Source: Omphiscola glabra
Taxonomy: Eukaryota; Mollusca; Gastropoda; Lymnaeidae
Assembly (NCBI GenBank): GCA_964017045.1
Contig: OZ024801.1
Location: 27,996,049 to 28,060,048 of the forward strand
Length of the DNA: 64,000 bases
Direction: 5' to 3'
The notes below the pieces were generated by a model, which did no database searches, was not told the origin of the DNA, and saw nothing but the letters and a program-made list of their open reading frames with translations. The first letter of the stretch is position 1. Every line of letters starts with the position of its first letter. The translations under genes were made by a program, and so were the position numbers. Positions 45,308 to 59,000 of the stretch are shown here, piece by piece.

Positions 45308-47584
45308 CTGTGGGAAATCAGAATTAACAAACTAAAATTAACATTGGATAAATTCAATACAATTAATTAAGCAAACAAATTCGGTGTCAGAGATAGATAT
45401 AGTTTAGTTGTGTAAATATGTGAAAAAATCATGCTTAAAAGCCTTGTCTGTAGACAGTAGAAGATAACAAACAAAATACACCAAGACATGCAGGTGATAT
45501 AAATCTTTTTTAACATACCAGAATGTCAGAGGACAGTTTTACAGTAAACATGTTGTACCCAATCAGTACCAAGATGCAACAGGGTGACACTTAGTTATAT
45601 TTGTAACTTAAAAAGTAATAGGCATTCAAAAAAGTGGTCCATTTATGGTTTTGACACTGACAGTATGATTCATTGAATAAGCAGTCAAGTTGAAATTTGG
45701 TGATTTATTAGTTCAAATTTTCTTAATTCAATTCTGAAGACTTAGTTTTACTGAATATGAAATCAAGTAGTTAGAATTTTAATCCAATTCTTTAATAATC
45801 AAATTATATAAACATATTATACTTATATGTCTAAGCATTGATCAAAAAGAATAGGCTTGGCATACTGCTGACCTAGGTCTAAGATTAAAATGTATCCCCA
45901 GTAGGTGTAGGCCTACTATGTGCAGCTATTAAAATGTGTGACTGTTAGAATCATAAGGTACAAAGAACTCTTCTGTATGTAACTGAACAGAGATGCACTC
46001 TTCCCTAATGTGGTAAATGGCAAGGCACAAACTGATTTAGTGAATGCTTACCACATAACAAGTCTACCATATAATCCCAAGTTACAAAAATGTGTTGTAT
46101 TCTTCATGGCAGATTTATCAAAGTTAATGATTATGTATGTAATTATTATATAGGCAAAGTGTAGCATATAAATTTGATCGGTACTGAAATGATATGCCTC
46201 ATAAAGTGGCCTAAATTAATCCAGTTAGGGCATGTTATAGTCATAGGCCTATCAATATCAAAGGACATAATCCTTGTTTTTATAATCCCTCTAATTGTAG
46301 GCCCAATTATGCTTAGCCTAGTAGTTTCAGTAAGGCCCTAACCATGGACATATGCCAGAAACCCTATTCTGATCATCACTGACTTTTTTTTTTAGAGTTA
46401 ACTTACTTCTGTTTCTTTCTACTAGTAGTACTGATATACGAGCAAGTTGTAGACCACCTCTTAGTTGATAAACTAAATTAGACATGACATTCAGTGCAAG
46501 CATTATTATGAGATCAGGGTAATGGTAAAGATTTAGTTAGCGGTATTGATTTTGACAAGAATTGACTCACCCTAAGCACAGTGAGGTCACTTAGAGAAAT
46601 CCAAGCAATAGACAAAAGGTCAATAATAAGTTGGACCTGAGCAATGTGTGTATGATAAATTTCCTGTTCATCTTGGAACATTATTCATGTCATAACCTAA
46701 ATCTTACATAAAATAATTTTCCATATGTCAACTTACAATAAAAGAAAAAGATATTCATCCTTACTGATACACCTTAACTGCCACAGTGTAGTGTGCATGG
46801 CTAAAAATGCTGACTTTTGATTGGTTAATACATAACAGTTTTCTTTCCTTATTTGCTATTCATTTCAATAAATCCTCCATTTTTCATGGCAATGTCTGTA
46901 CATTTAAAAATAATTTTCTAGGTAGAGGAGCCCCCTCCCATCTTTCTCGACAGAAATTTTTTAAAGTGTAAGTATTGTGGGGAAAGAGAATCTTGTATCA
47001 AATAAGTACAAAGCTCAAAATCTAAATCTTTATGGAACTATAGCCGAAAATAAACCTGGGGATTCTAGATGACCTATAACAGTGGAAGACATTGCTAGCA
47101 GTACCACTAAATAAAGTCTTACATGAGATCAGACTAAGCCTACTATTTACTTGGTAACTGTCCAGTTTAGGTGTCCAAATTCAAATGTGTGATATGTAAT
47201 TCCGGTTGTCTAGTGGGAATGTAAACTTTAATTTCTACTTTAAATAATTAATTTTGACATATAAATTTCCAGAAGACTGCATGATTCATCAACCATTGAC
47301 AATTCAAAAGCATTTGTCAGAATACATAAGCAAAATGACAAGTACAACCTGTTATTGTTGTCAGAAATATCTGATACAGAAGTGTCCATATGATGAACAT
47401 GGATTAATTGCTAACACATTCACCTGTGCTTCTTGTAAACCGTCTTGCCGCCTAAACGCCCATGGCAGCAGCGCAGACAGTAAGAGATGCCAGAGCTGTG
47501 ACTATGATTTCTATAAGTCTATAAGATATGGTTCTTTCTTCAGCTGCAGCCACCTGTCACTGAAGCAGATAATGTTGATGGTTA

Positions 47585-47700
47585 TCTGCTGGGTGGCTGA
47601 ACGGTCTAAACTGAGTCTATCCCAAGATTGTGGTTACGAGTTTAAACCCCACCAAAGACCCAAACAAGCAAAAACATCACCAGCACCCAGGGGGAATGGG
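47585..47700 (+). mobile_element. tRNA-derived SINE head
   Basis: 'gggtggctgaacggtctaaa' resembles the A-box half of a tRNA-Leu/Ser, and 'tggttacgagtttaaacc', about 35 bp on, resembles a B box. It is followed by AC-rich sequence, not a tRNA 3' half, so it is a SINE head and not a tRNA gene. Confidence 0.6.
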
Positions 47701-48970
47701 ACCCATTAACCTTGGATAGAAACTCATCTAAGAGAAGGAAAACTCTGAATTTAAACCTGGCCTGGAGATCGAATCACATAGGCAGTTTGACAATGACACA
47801 ATGAAAAACTCCTACAACTCCTGCTGGTGCCAAGCTGTATCATCCACATATGCGGTATATGCTGTTCCCTTAGGTTAGCCAGGTGGGTGGAGATTCGTGA
47901 TTTGCTGCCTAGGGAACCAGCATATCCTAAAGAAAAATCCCAAAATCATTCTGTGAAGTCTACGTCATCATCACATTGTGACAGACAGATGCCAGAAAAA
48001 AAATTGCTGGTGGCTGAAACATGAGGCTGACATTGACAGATGACAAACTGCTGTAGACTGGTGTAACTTCATGCAAGAGGGGTGTGGGTGAATAACAATC
48101 CTCATCAGATAAGCGGACTCGATGATAATGGGCAGTCTATTGTGGTAAACCATGAATTTATCTTTCGGAACAAGCTCAAGAATGATGACTTCTTGGCTGC
48201 AGTTGCTCAAAATTATTAGTGTTTTGACTTTCAAATACTTTCATACTATTTTATGGTTAAATTTTATATAGCTTGAAGTGCTTAATTTTCATTCATTATT
48301 AATTACATGTTAATGTTGTAAATCTAAGCTGGACAATTACCATTTACTTTAGACTTTAGCAGGAGAACACATAATTGTAACAATAGTTCCGATTTGTAAA
48401 ATTAATCATCCAACTATTACTGTGAGGTATGTCTCGCAAATTTTAGTCTAGGTCCAGGGTTAACTTTGGTATATAAATTTTAGAAAATAAGGAGTAAGAA
48501 CATGACAACCAAAGCGCTTTTTATAATAGTTAATTAATAGTATTAATAGGTTAGTCTATACAAGAACTTAAAGATGAGTAGAAGACATGTACACAGTAGT
48601 GTCAATAGTTAAGTTTTATCAAGTCTCAAGTATGCATAAGTTAGTTAATGAGTTAATGTTAAAATTAAATGTTGGTTGTTGTTTGTAGAGTTTAAGACTA
48701 GACGTAGACCGTAGACAATGTCAATGTAGAGAGTAGAGATAGGCCTACCTGCTCAGTTAAAATTAAATTTAAAAATGTTTATGTATTATGTTTCCATGGT
48801 GGAAAAAAATCAAGAATAAGGGTGTCCTACCTACCATTCCAAAAGTCACTCGCTCATTATTTTACAAAGAATAGGCCGTATTTAGAATAGGTCTGAAATA
48901 ATGGCAGTGTTCAATCTCAAATTGAAATTATTTGCTTGTTTGTGATTGTGAGGATACGTAATCTTCTCAC

Positions 48971-49090
48971 CTCAGACACAGCGATTAACATTCAAAGCTC
49001 CATATTGAATATTGAATTGTTAAAAATAACACACTATCGATCCTTTGGTAGACCAAAACTAATTGTAAATTAATAGTCACAACACATTGT
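48971..49090 (-). other. UBL3: Probable non-coding first exon of UBL3
   Basis: A strong minus-strand donor 'ctgag|gtgagaag' lies at 48970/48971, facing the acceptor at 45308. The putative exon has no long frame. Its last ATG starts a 7-codon frame that would run into exon 1 as a short upstream ORF. The 5' end is not visible. Confidence 0.45.
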
Positions 49091-50238
49091 ATTTATCAAG
49101 AAAGGTTCGTTTCGGAACCTCCAAGGCAGCAATAATGGCGGATCCAATAGTAGAATTCTGGGAACATAACATGACGTCATTTAACTTCCGTCAACAAACC
49201 AAGTGTTAAGTCAAGTCGATTCGATCGAGTTAGAAAGTTGGATGGAAAAGTCAGAAGAAGACATTTGAATATTAGAAGAATTAGCATGCATTTACTTATG
49301 ATGCAATTACCAATTTAAACTGATACATGTATGTTCCCATATTATTAATAGAGGTTGATTAATTTATTTTTTAACTTTCTCTACTACGACTACTTGAAGT
49401 TGAAGTACTTGAGACGTCTTGTCTTGAGATTACTCTACCGTCTACCTGTGCAGCAGTGTGCCCGTTCAGGTTTTGGCCTACCTAATGCCCACTGTCAAAA
49501 GTCAGACTGATAGAGAATACTACTAATCTAATATTTTAATATTAATCTTGGCCTTGAAACTACTATTAGTGACTGGGATAAGTAGCTAGTCTAATCTGAT
49601 AACTTATCTTTATCTCAAACTCTGTCACTAGGTCTCTAACGCTGACGTTCACTGTCACCAATCAGATTTTCAAAAAAAACTCTTTGTCTTTGAGCTTTCC
49701 AGAGTGATAATAAGAGACTTAGAGACATGTTTTTTTTAGAAGTAAATTCCCTGCTATGATAAAGTTAACAAAAGCTGAAATTTGACAATGACAACAGGAA
49801 ACTAAGTTATGTGCTTCCATTTTTATGTACTTAATATTGAAAGCTCTCCCATACCCAACAGGATGCTTTTGCACTCTAATCAAGTATTCTTTAAAATATT
49901 AAATTGAAATGTGATAGGCCTAATTTCTGTTAAATTTTTTGACTGAATCACTATATGCTGAGCTTCATATTAACTAGAGCAGTCTGTGCCAATTAAATTA
50001 TAACTTCAAAATTAGTTTTATTTTCTGAAGTAATTTTTTTTTTTAATTTGAATGTACTATAGACTGAGAAATTAAACATTGTAATTAACACAAGACAATG
50101 GTTGCTGATGAAATTTTTGCTAAAAGCTGTACATTATTTACTATGATTCAGTCCACTCTCAGGGATTTTAGGTTAAAATATATAATTTCTTTCTGACCAA
50201 GACTTAAGGTGAAATTTTTTTGAATATGCTTTGTTTAG
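49091..50238. promoter_or_regulatory. UBL3-STXBP4 divergent promoter region and STXBP4 5' UTR/intron
   Basis: Positions 49130-49200 hold 'aataatggcggatcc' (YY1-like), the exact CRE palindrome TGACGTCA at 49172-49179 and 'acttccg' (ETS core). No TATA box stands out. This fits a TATA-less bidirectional promoter for UBL3 (minus) and STXBP4 (plus). A non-coding STXBP4 first exon is expected near 49200-49270 but its donor could not be chosen. Confidence 0.5.
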
Positions 50239-50311
50239 CCACAGTGATGTCAGTGACACTGACCTTGGCAGAACCACACTCCATGAAGGACGTGCAGCTT
50301 GAAGAATTACA
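50239..50311 (+). CDS. STXBP4: STXBP4 exon 1 (first coding)
   Basis: Acceptor 'ctttgtttag'; ATG at 50247 (MSVTLTLAEPHSMKDVQLEE); donor 'gtaaat'. The eight bases before ATG are untranslated, so at least one 5' exon precedes it. Start choice is inferred. Confidence 0.75.
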
Positions 50312-53300
50312 GTAAATATATATTTAACATTTTGTTAGTACCCCGTATATAATCTTGTATCGGTTGTTTTACTGATATTTTACAAAGAGATTACTTTTGA
50401 AAGGGCTAAGTAACACTCATTCTCTTAAACACATTTTAAGTACCACACTCAACATTTGTATGTGGTTCAATATTTCTTTTCTTTTTTCCATTTATTAAAC
50501 ATATGAATCTAGTTGTACTGTAGCACTGATGTATTAAATTTATGGTGACCTTTCATTATTTTTACTACATAAATCAAACTATGTCAAAATTTTCAACTCT
50601 TAAACCAGGACATTTAAAAATATTTTTAGCTATAATTTTTTTTGTTACATTGGGATTACCAGGAGAGCTCTTCTGTCATTGCTGCTTACACATTATTGGT
50701 CGTTTCACTGCCATAGGGGTAAAAAAAAACAAAAAAAAAAATATTTGTGATTACACAAAGAGGTCTTTTGTCAGTGAGGTGTTATTTTGAAAAAAATATG
50801 ATCATCTGCCAATTAGGATTAAATATATTTCTTTTATTTATGCCATTTATTTATATGCCTGATATCAGATGTACTCAATCTTGATAAATAAAAAAATGTA
50901 ATAATTATTTTAAATTTTTTAGCTTTAAAATGTACTGCTTTCAGCTCACCAAGATAAGCCCAGAATAAGGTCCAAAAACCAGTACTGTCCTAGTAAAAAA
51001 CAGTACGAATGGTTACGGTAATTAAATTAATGTTCTCATATTGTCTTTCTACCATTTCTTTTTAGGCTTCATGATACGGAGGAAGATGAAGATGCAAGGG
51101 AAGCAGAGCTAATAGAATTTCATAATACCACTCAAGGCTTAGGTAAGCTCTTTTTTAAGTCTGTAAGATATAGCTTCAACATTTATGTGATCAGTGGCTC
51201 TAAACCTTATCTTTCCAGTTAAATATTTTTTAAGCACAGCCAGGTGCTCATATGACATTCATACTGGATCTTTACCCACCTTGGGAAAGTTATAACTAAG
51301 GGAGAATATATCCAGAGAGAAAAATTCAGATGGTATGGACATGATTTGATTTTGAGGCTAACAGATATTAGTTAATCATGTCTTGATCTTCAGAGAAGCT
51401 GTAGCTGAAAATACGGTACAAAGACAAACTATGTGTATTGTATATCAATAAAAAAAATGTTACAATAAACAAGAGCTAACAAAATTAAACTATTCCTTTA
51501 TGCATACAGACATGTCATCCACAGGGCACATGAGCAAAATTTCATCCTAAGTGAAATAACAGCTTTAAAATTTAGTGAAATCTTTTTTTAAAAATCTTGT
51601 TTAGAACATTTCCCCAAACATGACCAAAAAAAAAAAGATGACTATTACCATTACAATCATTAATAAAATAATTGATATTCTTGGAGTCATTTCATCTTAA
51701 CTTGAACAAAAACTCCACTCGCAGGGCTAAAAATCTGTGGAGGCTGCACTGAAGATGGCAAAGAGGAATATGGAATTTTTGTAAAGCATGTATTGCCTGG
51801 AGGGCTTGCAGAAACAACAGGTTACATTAAAATTTGTGAAGCTATATTTCAGTTCAGTGTTAACAAATATATATTTGGAGTCCTGAAAGGGACTATAAAT
51901 ATGTTAACTGTACAATTTATATTAATTGTTCTCTTTTACAGATTACATAGCTTTAAACTAAATATTGGAAAATGCTAAAAATAATGCAAAAAAAAAAAAA
52001 AAAAAGATTACAATGCGATGCCTATATTATTGTACTTATGCCGAGACAAAACATTGAAGTTAAAGAAAACCGCAAAGTTTAAAAAACATAATAATAACTC
52101 AAACCAATGAAAGACCATAGGGACAATGTTCCAGCACAAAGGATTAGTGTCAGCCTTGATTGAATATCATTCTCTTTTTTTCTTTCTGATGCAGGGGAGT
52201 TATTTGATGGTGATTTAATCCTTGAGGTGAATGGACAAAGCCTGCAAGGTGTAACATATGGAAGGTACATAAATGACTTAGATTGTAAAAATAGTTTCAC
52301 ATTTTAACAATTTTGTCAACTGAGCATGTCATAGATGGTAAAAATTGTCACATTTTAACAATTGGGTCAACTGAGTAGGCCATATATCAGCAGTTCTCAA
52401 CCTGTGGGTCGCAACCCCTTTGGGGGGTTGAACAACCCTTTCACAGGGGTCGCCTAAGACCATCGGAAAGCACATATACTCTACAGTTATGAAGTAGCAA
52501 CGAAAATAATTTAGTGGTTGGGGGTCGCCACAACATGAGGAACTGTATTAAAGGGTCGCCGCATTAGGAAGGTTGAGAACCACTGCCATAGATGGTACAA
52601 ATTTTCACATTTTAACTATTCGGTCAACTGAGCATTTTTGAAATGTATCACAACTTCTTTTAAATTTGAACAAGAATATAACCAAATATTAAGCCCACAT
52701 TTTAGTTTTTTTTTTAGAATCATTGATATAACTATTTTGTTGATAGGGCCGTTTCTATGTTACGCCAAGCTTCAGCCTCCAACCATGTCAACATGGTGAT
52801 CACAAGAGATGCTGATGCAAGGTATGCTGCTAATTTTTCCAACCCATAAGTTTAACATCAGCATATCTGCTAACATCAATTTTTCCATGGTTAATATTTA
52901 TTGATCTGGTAACATGTGTTGGCCAAACAATTTTACAGACCAAAGAATTTTAAGTAATTTTACTGTAAAAAATTATTTTTTAAAACATTTATTGATTTGT
53001 TAGTAGGTTTTGTTGTAAGCTTTTTTCTTTTAAAGTAAAATTACTAAGATGTCAGAATTTAAAAATAAACAAATATTTTCAGACGTGAGTTTGCTGAGTG
53101 TATGGCTAGATTTGCTTCAAATCCAAGCCCATACACTGTGGGAGATCCGACGTATGGAGGGCAAGTAATTGGTAGGTTTTATTTTCATATTTATTAATGA
53201 TGAGAAGGAGAGTAATGATTTTAGATTTGAGGAAAATTGTAATAGTAATTCTTTGTTACACATTGCTTTCATGTTTCATGTTGGATTAACATTAATTTGA

Positions 53301-56003
53301 GAAGGAGAATAATAATTTCAGATTTGAGGAAAGTTGTAACAGTAATTCTTTGTTACACATTGCTTTCATGTTGGATTAACATTCATTTGATAATGAGAAG
53401 TAGAGTAATAATTTTAGATTTAAGGAAAATTGTAACAGTAATTCCTTGTTACACATTGCTTTCATGTTGGATTAACATTCATTTGATAATTTAGAAAGCC
53501 AGAGAGATTGGGGACAAGATTTTATTTTAAAACATAGTTAATAATCACTATTGTACAAAAATTATAGGAAAACTATACAATTGTTAATAATAAATTTAAA
53601 TAATTAGAGAGGCTAAATGTACATAAGGAACACATGCTAAAGCTAGCCACAACTTAGTTTCCCCATAGGTAAGTGCGAATAGTGATCTGCCAACCAAAAG
53701 GAAAGGCCGGTCAAACCTAGTTTCAATAGTTTTTGCAAAGGAAATGCATGAAACAAGAATCAAAGCTATTTGCCTTTCCTATAATTGCATGTTTAATTTG
53801 AAAATATTTTTGTAAGTGTTGTGCATTTGTTCTTATATTTATCAGTACCTCTTAAATTAACCATTTTTAAGTGGTTATGAAACAGCATGTAATTGGTTGG
53901 ATTATTGTGTAGTTAGTTTACCTAGAACTAGAAATAAGAAAGTCTAATAATAAGTTGCTTCTTAATCTTTCAGATTCCGAAGCAGAATTTCTTTTGAAAT
54001 ATGGGCCATATCATAAGGTAAACATTCATTTATTTTTTTTTTCATTTTTTGTTAAAAAATAAACTTCTAAGAATTTATGAATGAAATGTTTAAAATTAAA
54101 TCTTGATAAAAACTATTGCATTTATAAATTGCTTTTTCCATTATATCAAACATACTTATATTGATTGTTTTAAAAAATGAATAACGTAATTAATGAAATT
54201 GATCCATCTGCTGGGATAATAATGCACATGTAACAAAAATGAGCTTGTCTTACACAATTTTCAGATCTACAAAAGTGATGGCACTAACTGAAGTAATGTT
54301 TTTAATAAAAGTTAACTCTGTTTAATACTTTTTATGTTGATTGCTGCCTTTTAAAGTTTTCATTCTCTGACCAGCTATCACATTAGTAAAGAAATGTATA
54401 GTCCTCCACAATATACACCCAAAAAATTAAAGGCAAACCCACCTGAACTTCAGCTTGTGTAACTTGCTGTTGTGCCATCTACTATACATTGGGGGACTAT
54501 TGACCCCTGGAAGTTTCTCAGGTGTACATAGCTACAGATGTGTGATCAATGCGTGTCACATGATAGCTGCCACTCAGTGTGCCCCCATGCATGGTCAAAT
54601 GGCTACACAAGGCTGAGCAGGCATCTGGCCACATTACTCACACAGTTGGAGAAGACACCTGGTCACATGACTTACACAGCTTGAGGAGACACATGACTCA
54701 CACATCTTTAGCATCAGTCATGCAAAATGTCAAACTCTAATAACCGCCTTCATTTATTTTCTCTCTAATAAGGATGTTCACCCGGATTTGGATATTTCTA
54801 GTGACCAACAGGAATTTAAGTACACAGGTTCGTATTTTGTCTGCTCCTGGTATTATACAGAAAGGCCAATAGTAAAAAAAAAAAAAAAAAAAAATCCAAT
54901 TTTTAAAAAAAAAATGGCTCTTATGAGTAAAACAATAAAATGTGCTAAATTTCATGTCTGAGACAGTGAGACATTTGATGTTTGAATATCACACAATAAG
55001 ATGGCCTGTAGATTCTATCATTGTTCAGTTAACTTTATGAGAATGTGTTTTATTTTTTACATTTATGGTCTATTGACGGGGTTGTTTTGGTTTTTTGGTG
55101 TTTTTTTTTTACATTCACAAGATATTAAACCTGAATGTTTGAGTGTGTGTGGGTTTTTAAAAAATAAAAATCTGATTGCAATGTGTGATATTTAAAATTA
55201 AGTCAAAGCTGTTAATACTAGATACAGAGAAAAGTTGCTATAACAAGAATATCCAGCAATATATTAGTTAATGGAGAAATAAAATGTATTATGAATTTAA
55301 AGAGACTTTAATCTAAATTTTATATTTTATTGTGAATGTTTGGGGTTTTTTTTTGTTGTATACATCCAGTTAAAAGACAATCAGTTATACATACTATTTG
55401 CATTTGTGTACATCAAAGGAAAGAGATTTTTTCCACTCCTTGTTTTGGTTTTGGGACCATTGCTATTTATCTTAACCTTCACATCATTAACTTCTCTATA
55501 GAAAGCTACAGTGACCACAATGGTCACATCAGTCCATCATCTAGCTGTGCCAGCGAAGTAGCCAACCACATGGGAGAGCCTGCCACTTCACCCCGTCCCG
55601 TAAGGCCCCTCAGTAATGGTAGCGGGGTTTCGCACAGCAAAGAAACACCCTCGGACCATCTAGACTCGTTGCTCTCTAAAAAACTGTCACAAGACCCTGG
55701 GCTCAAACTGCACATTGATCAGTTAGAATCTGTAGGTTATCCAAAATAAATGTTTAGTTGTGGAAAGACTTTTTGATGTTAATTATTGCATTGGCATTGT
55801 TGTTTTTAGAGTTGTTCTTTATAATGTTAGTGTAAATACATCTAGCTGCATTTTTTATCTTTAAAATTTGAGTGAAGCTACAGTGATAAAATTGAAGAAA
55901 GAAAAAAATCTACATAAATCTGAAACGTGTCTTGATTACCTTTTCCCATCTTATTACCTTGAGCTGTCTTCACTTTCAAATGTTGTTGGATTTTTTTTAT
56001 CGA

Positions 56004-56038
<35 letters not shown>

Positions 56039-59000
56039 TATAAACAATCTTCGTTTCCAAAGCACTGTTGTAAGATTTCTCTTTTTTCTATGAATGTTCT
56101 TCTTGAACAGGCCCTAACAAACCTAGGCCTTCACCTCACACAGTCTGCTCAAATCTCCCTGAGGCAGCGCCTGAACATTGACCAAAATGGTATGGTGCGT
56201 TTTGAAGGTGAGTACCAGCTGTGCAAACCTTCATGTGAAAAGTTTTTCTGTTTTTATTGAAACATATTTTTAATAAATACACGGCATCTGTTTACAAGTT
56301 TTTAAAAGAGTATTTCATACTTTATAGTAACCCTAAAAACATCCACTTGCAAGGCAAAGGAATATTGTTATTTTGTAGGGGATGTTCTAAAAAATTGCAG
56401 GTTTTCTGTGCTTATGATTTTGAAGGTTATTCTTCGGAAAAAAAAAATACTCAAATTAATCCTTAATTGAATTAATCTTGTTTTACAAGAATTGATCAAA
56501 AAATAATATTATTGATATTTATTAACATGCAAATGTTTTAAAATGTTTATCTCAGAATTTGTGGAAGCGGCCAAAATTGTTTATCAAAATGATCTTGGGG
56601 CATTGAAAGGCAGATTAACCCCTCAGTTGCAAAATGATAACAGCCAAGTGAGTTGTTTCTTTTTCTTTTTAACTCTATTTTCATAACACATTCACTCATT
56701 CAATGCATAATGTCCTTTTTTTCATAATCAATTTTTAATTTATCGACTTAGATGGTGACAGCTGGATCATACTGGTCCATTCCCACTGGATTATGTTTGG
56801 ATCATCTCCCTTAAGACTTATTGAAGACCCAGAAAAATACTCTGTTATTAAAATAATGTTTTTTTTTTTTTTAAATATTTACAGAACTCAAAACCTTCAG
56901 AGGACTATGTTAGTGTTGTTAAAGAAAGAGACCGGCTTAGAGCGGAAGTTGCTGCCCTGAAAGAAGAGCTGAGGAGCAGAAGCCAGTCTGGCCAGAATGC
57001 TGAGGAACAGCTGTTGTTCATTCGTAAGGTGAGTAGATCAGTTTTGTGGATACGAGCTAGATCTTTTTAAGAGAAATGCATCTTTATTTACTATCTCAAT
57101 ATTTTATGGAGAATTGTATTGCTGTGTTACCTGTGGCTGTCTTTTAGTTCACCAACAGTTGTCATGAGATCCCCAGACCTTGGTGTGTGCTCACTTGAGC
57201 GTCATCGCCAGAAAATGCTGACAGATTACCATTAACTGCTATTTCTTTTCCTTGATATAGACCTTGTTTCCTTATTATTTGTTTTAAAGGTAACCAAACT
57301 AAAAAAAGATTTCTCAGCGTTTTAAGCTTATGTGGAAAATAATGGAAAAAAAAATTAGTCGTCAAATGAAATTTTAAAAAAACAAGGCTTCCATTATTTC
57401 TACTACATGAACAAAGTCTATAAGCTTCTGGGGTTTTATCTTAAATGCCAAGGCAAAATAAATCTAAGCGAAAAGGATAAGGATTTTTTAAAAAAATCAA
57501 GCCAGATGTGATAAGGTGAAATTGTGCTTAGGTTATGCTTATCTTATTTGCAGACCTGTTTTAGGATTTTGGCGTACAATGTACGATTTTTGAGGTGTGC
57601 ACATTATTTATGCTGTATGTTTATTTTTTTTACTATTAAGTTAATGTATTGTATGATTTTAAGAGTTTTAGGGTAACCAGGTCTGTATTTGTAATATTTT
57701 CATGAAGCCTGACCGCTATGATTATTTTGTTCCAGCAAGCACAAACTTCAATTGAAGAATGTAGATCACTCAAAAGCAAACTTCATCTGGCAGAGCAGGC
57801 ACAGGCAAAAGCCCAGCAGACTGAGAGAGATTATGAGGAAGTTGTGGCCATGTTGGAAAATGAGGTCGCTCAGCTGCGCCTCCAAATGTCAAAATCGGTG
57901 AGCCTCTGAGACTTTAGGATTCTTTTTTTTTTTTTTTGTGTTGTTTTAACGAAAAGCCTACCTGTAATGTCCACGGCACAGAGTTATTCCATTACTTATA
58001 TTTTAAAAAAATACAATCAGTTTTGATTTTCTTTTCCTTTCTTTAACATTTATATTACTAAGTCAGTTTCACTTGTACTTTCTAGTTCATTCTTTTCAAT
58101 AAATAGAAAAAACTTTAATGGCATCAGATGAGGAGTCCAATTGCAAACCCTGCTAAGTCACTTTAAAAACAAAATGAGTTATCTATCTTGCCTGGTTAAT
58201 TAAGTGTCAATCTACAGTATTTTGTGAATTTAATGATCAAAAAGCTTTATGCAAGTCTAAAATTCACCATTAAAAAAATATATAAATGCTGCATTCGCTA
58301 TATAAATTAATTTACAAAAACTCATTTTTCTCTTAATGAAAAAGAAGTTAGTTACCAGGGTTTGCTATTGGACTCCTCATGTATAATCAATTGATTCGAA
58401 TTACACATTTGTGTTCTGACAATCTTTTTCCCCTGAATCCACTCTACAGGACGGTGTCAACATGCAGGAGAGACTGGCTGTACTTGTCTGCCAGTTGAAG
58501 AAAGCAGAGTCTGGGAAGAAAACCTAATTTGTATTCTGACAATCTTTTTACCCTGAATCCACTCTACAGGATGGTGTCAACATGCAGGAGAGACTGGCTG
58601 TACTTGTCTGCCAGTTGAAGAAAGCAGAGTCTGGGAAGAAAACCTAATTTGTATTCTGACAATCTTTTTACCCTGAATCCACTCTACAGGATGGTGTCAA
58701 CATGCAGGAGAGACTGGCTGTACTTGTCTGCCAGTTGAAGAAAGCAGAGTCTGGGAAGAAAACCTAATTTGTATTCTGACAATCTTTTTACCATGAATCC
58801 ACTCTACAGGATGGTGTCAACATGCATAAGAGACTGGCTGTACTTGTCTGCCAGTTGAAGAAAGCAGAGTCTGGGAAGAAAACCTAATTTGTATTCTGAC
58901 AATCTTTTTTCCTGAATCCACTCTACAGGATGGTGTTAACATGCAGAAGAGACTGGCTGTACTTGTCTGCCAGTTGAAAAAAGCAGAGTCTGGGAAGAAA

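Noticed and set aside
47585..47660. tRNA-Leu/Ser gene
   Set aside because: The A and B boxes are recognisable, but the sequence lacks a foldable acceptor stem and continues into SINE sequence.
47254..47709. 151-codon frame with several CxxC pairs, considered as a zinc-binding protein
   Set aside because: Its second half is a tRNA-derived SINE and no family match is recognised in the first half; lies in a probable UBL3 5' intron.
48971..48993. MLIAVSE as the UBL3 N-terminus
   Set aside because: It joins in frame to exon 2, but MGTRHIPSDK at 45251-45280 matches the family's N-terminus and has its own acceptor and donor.
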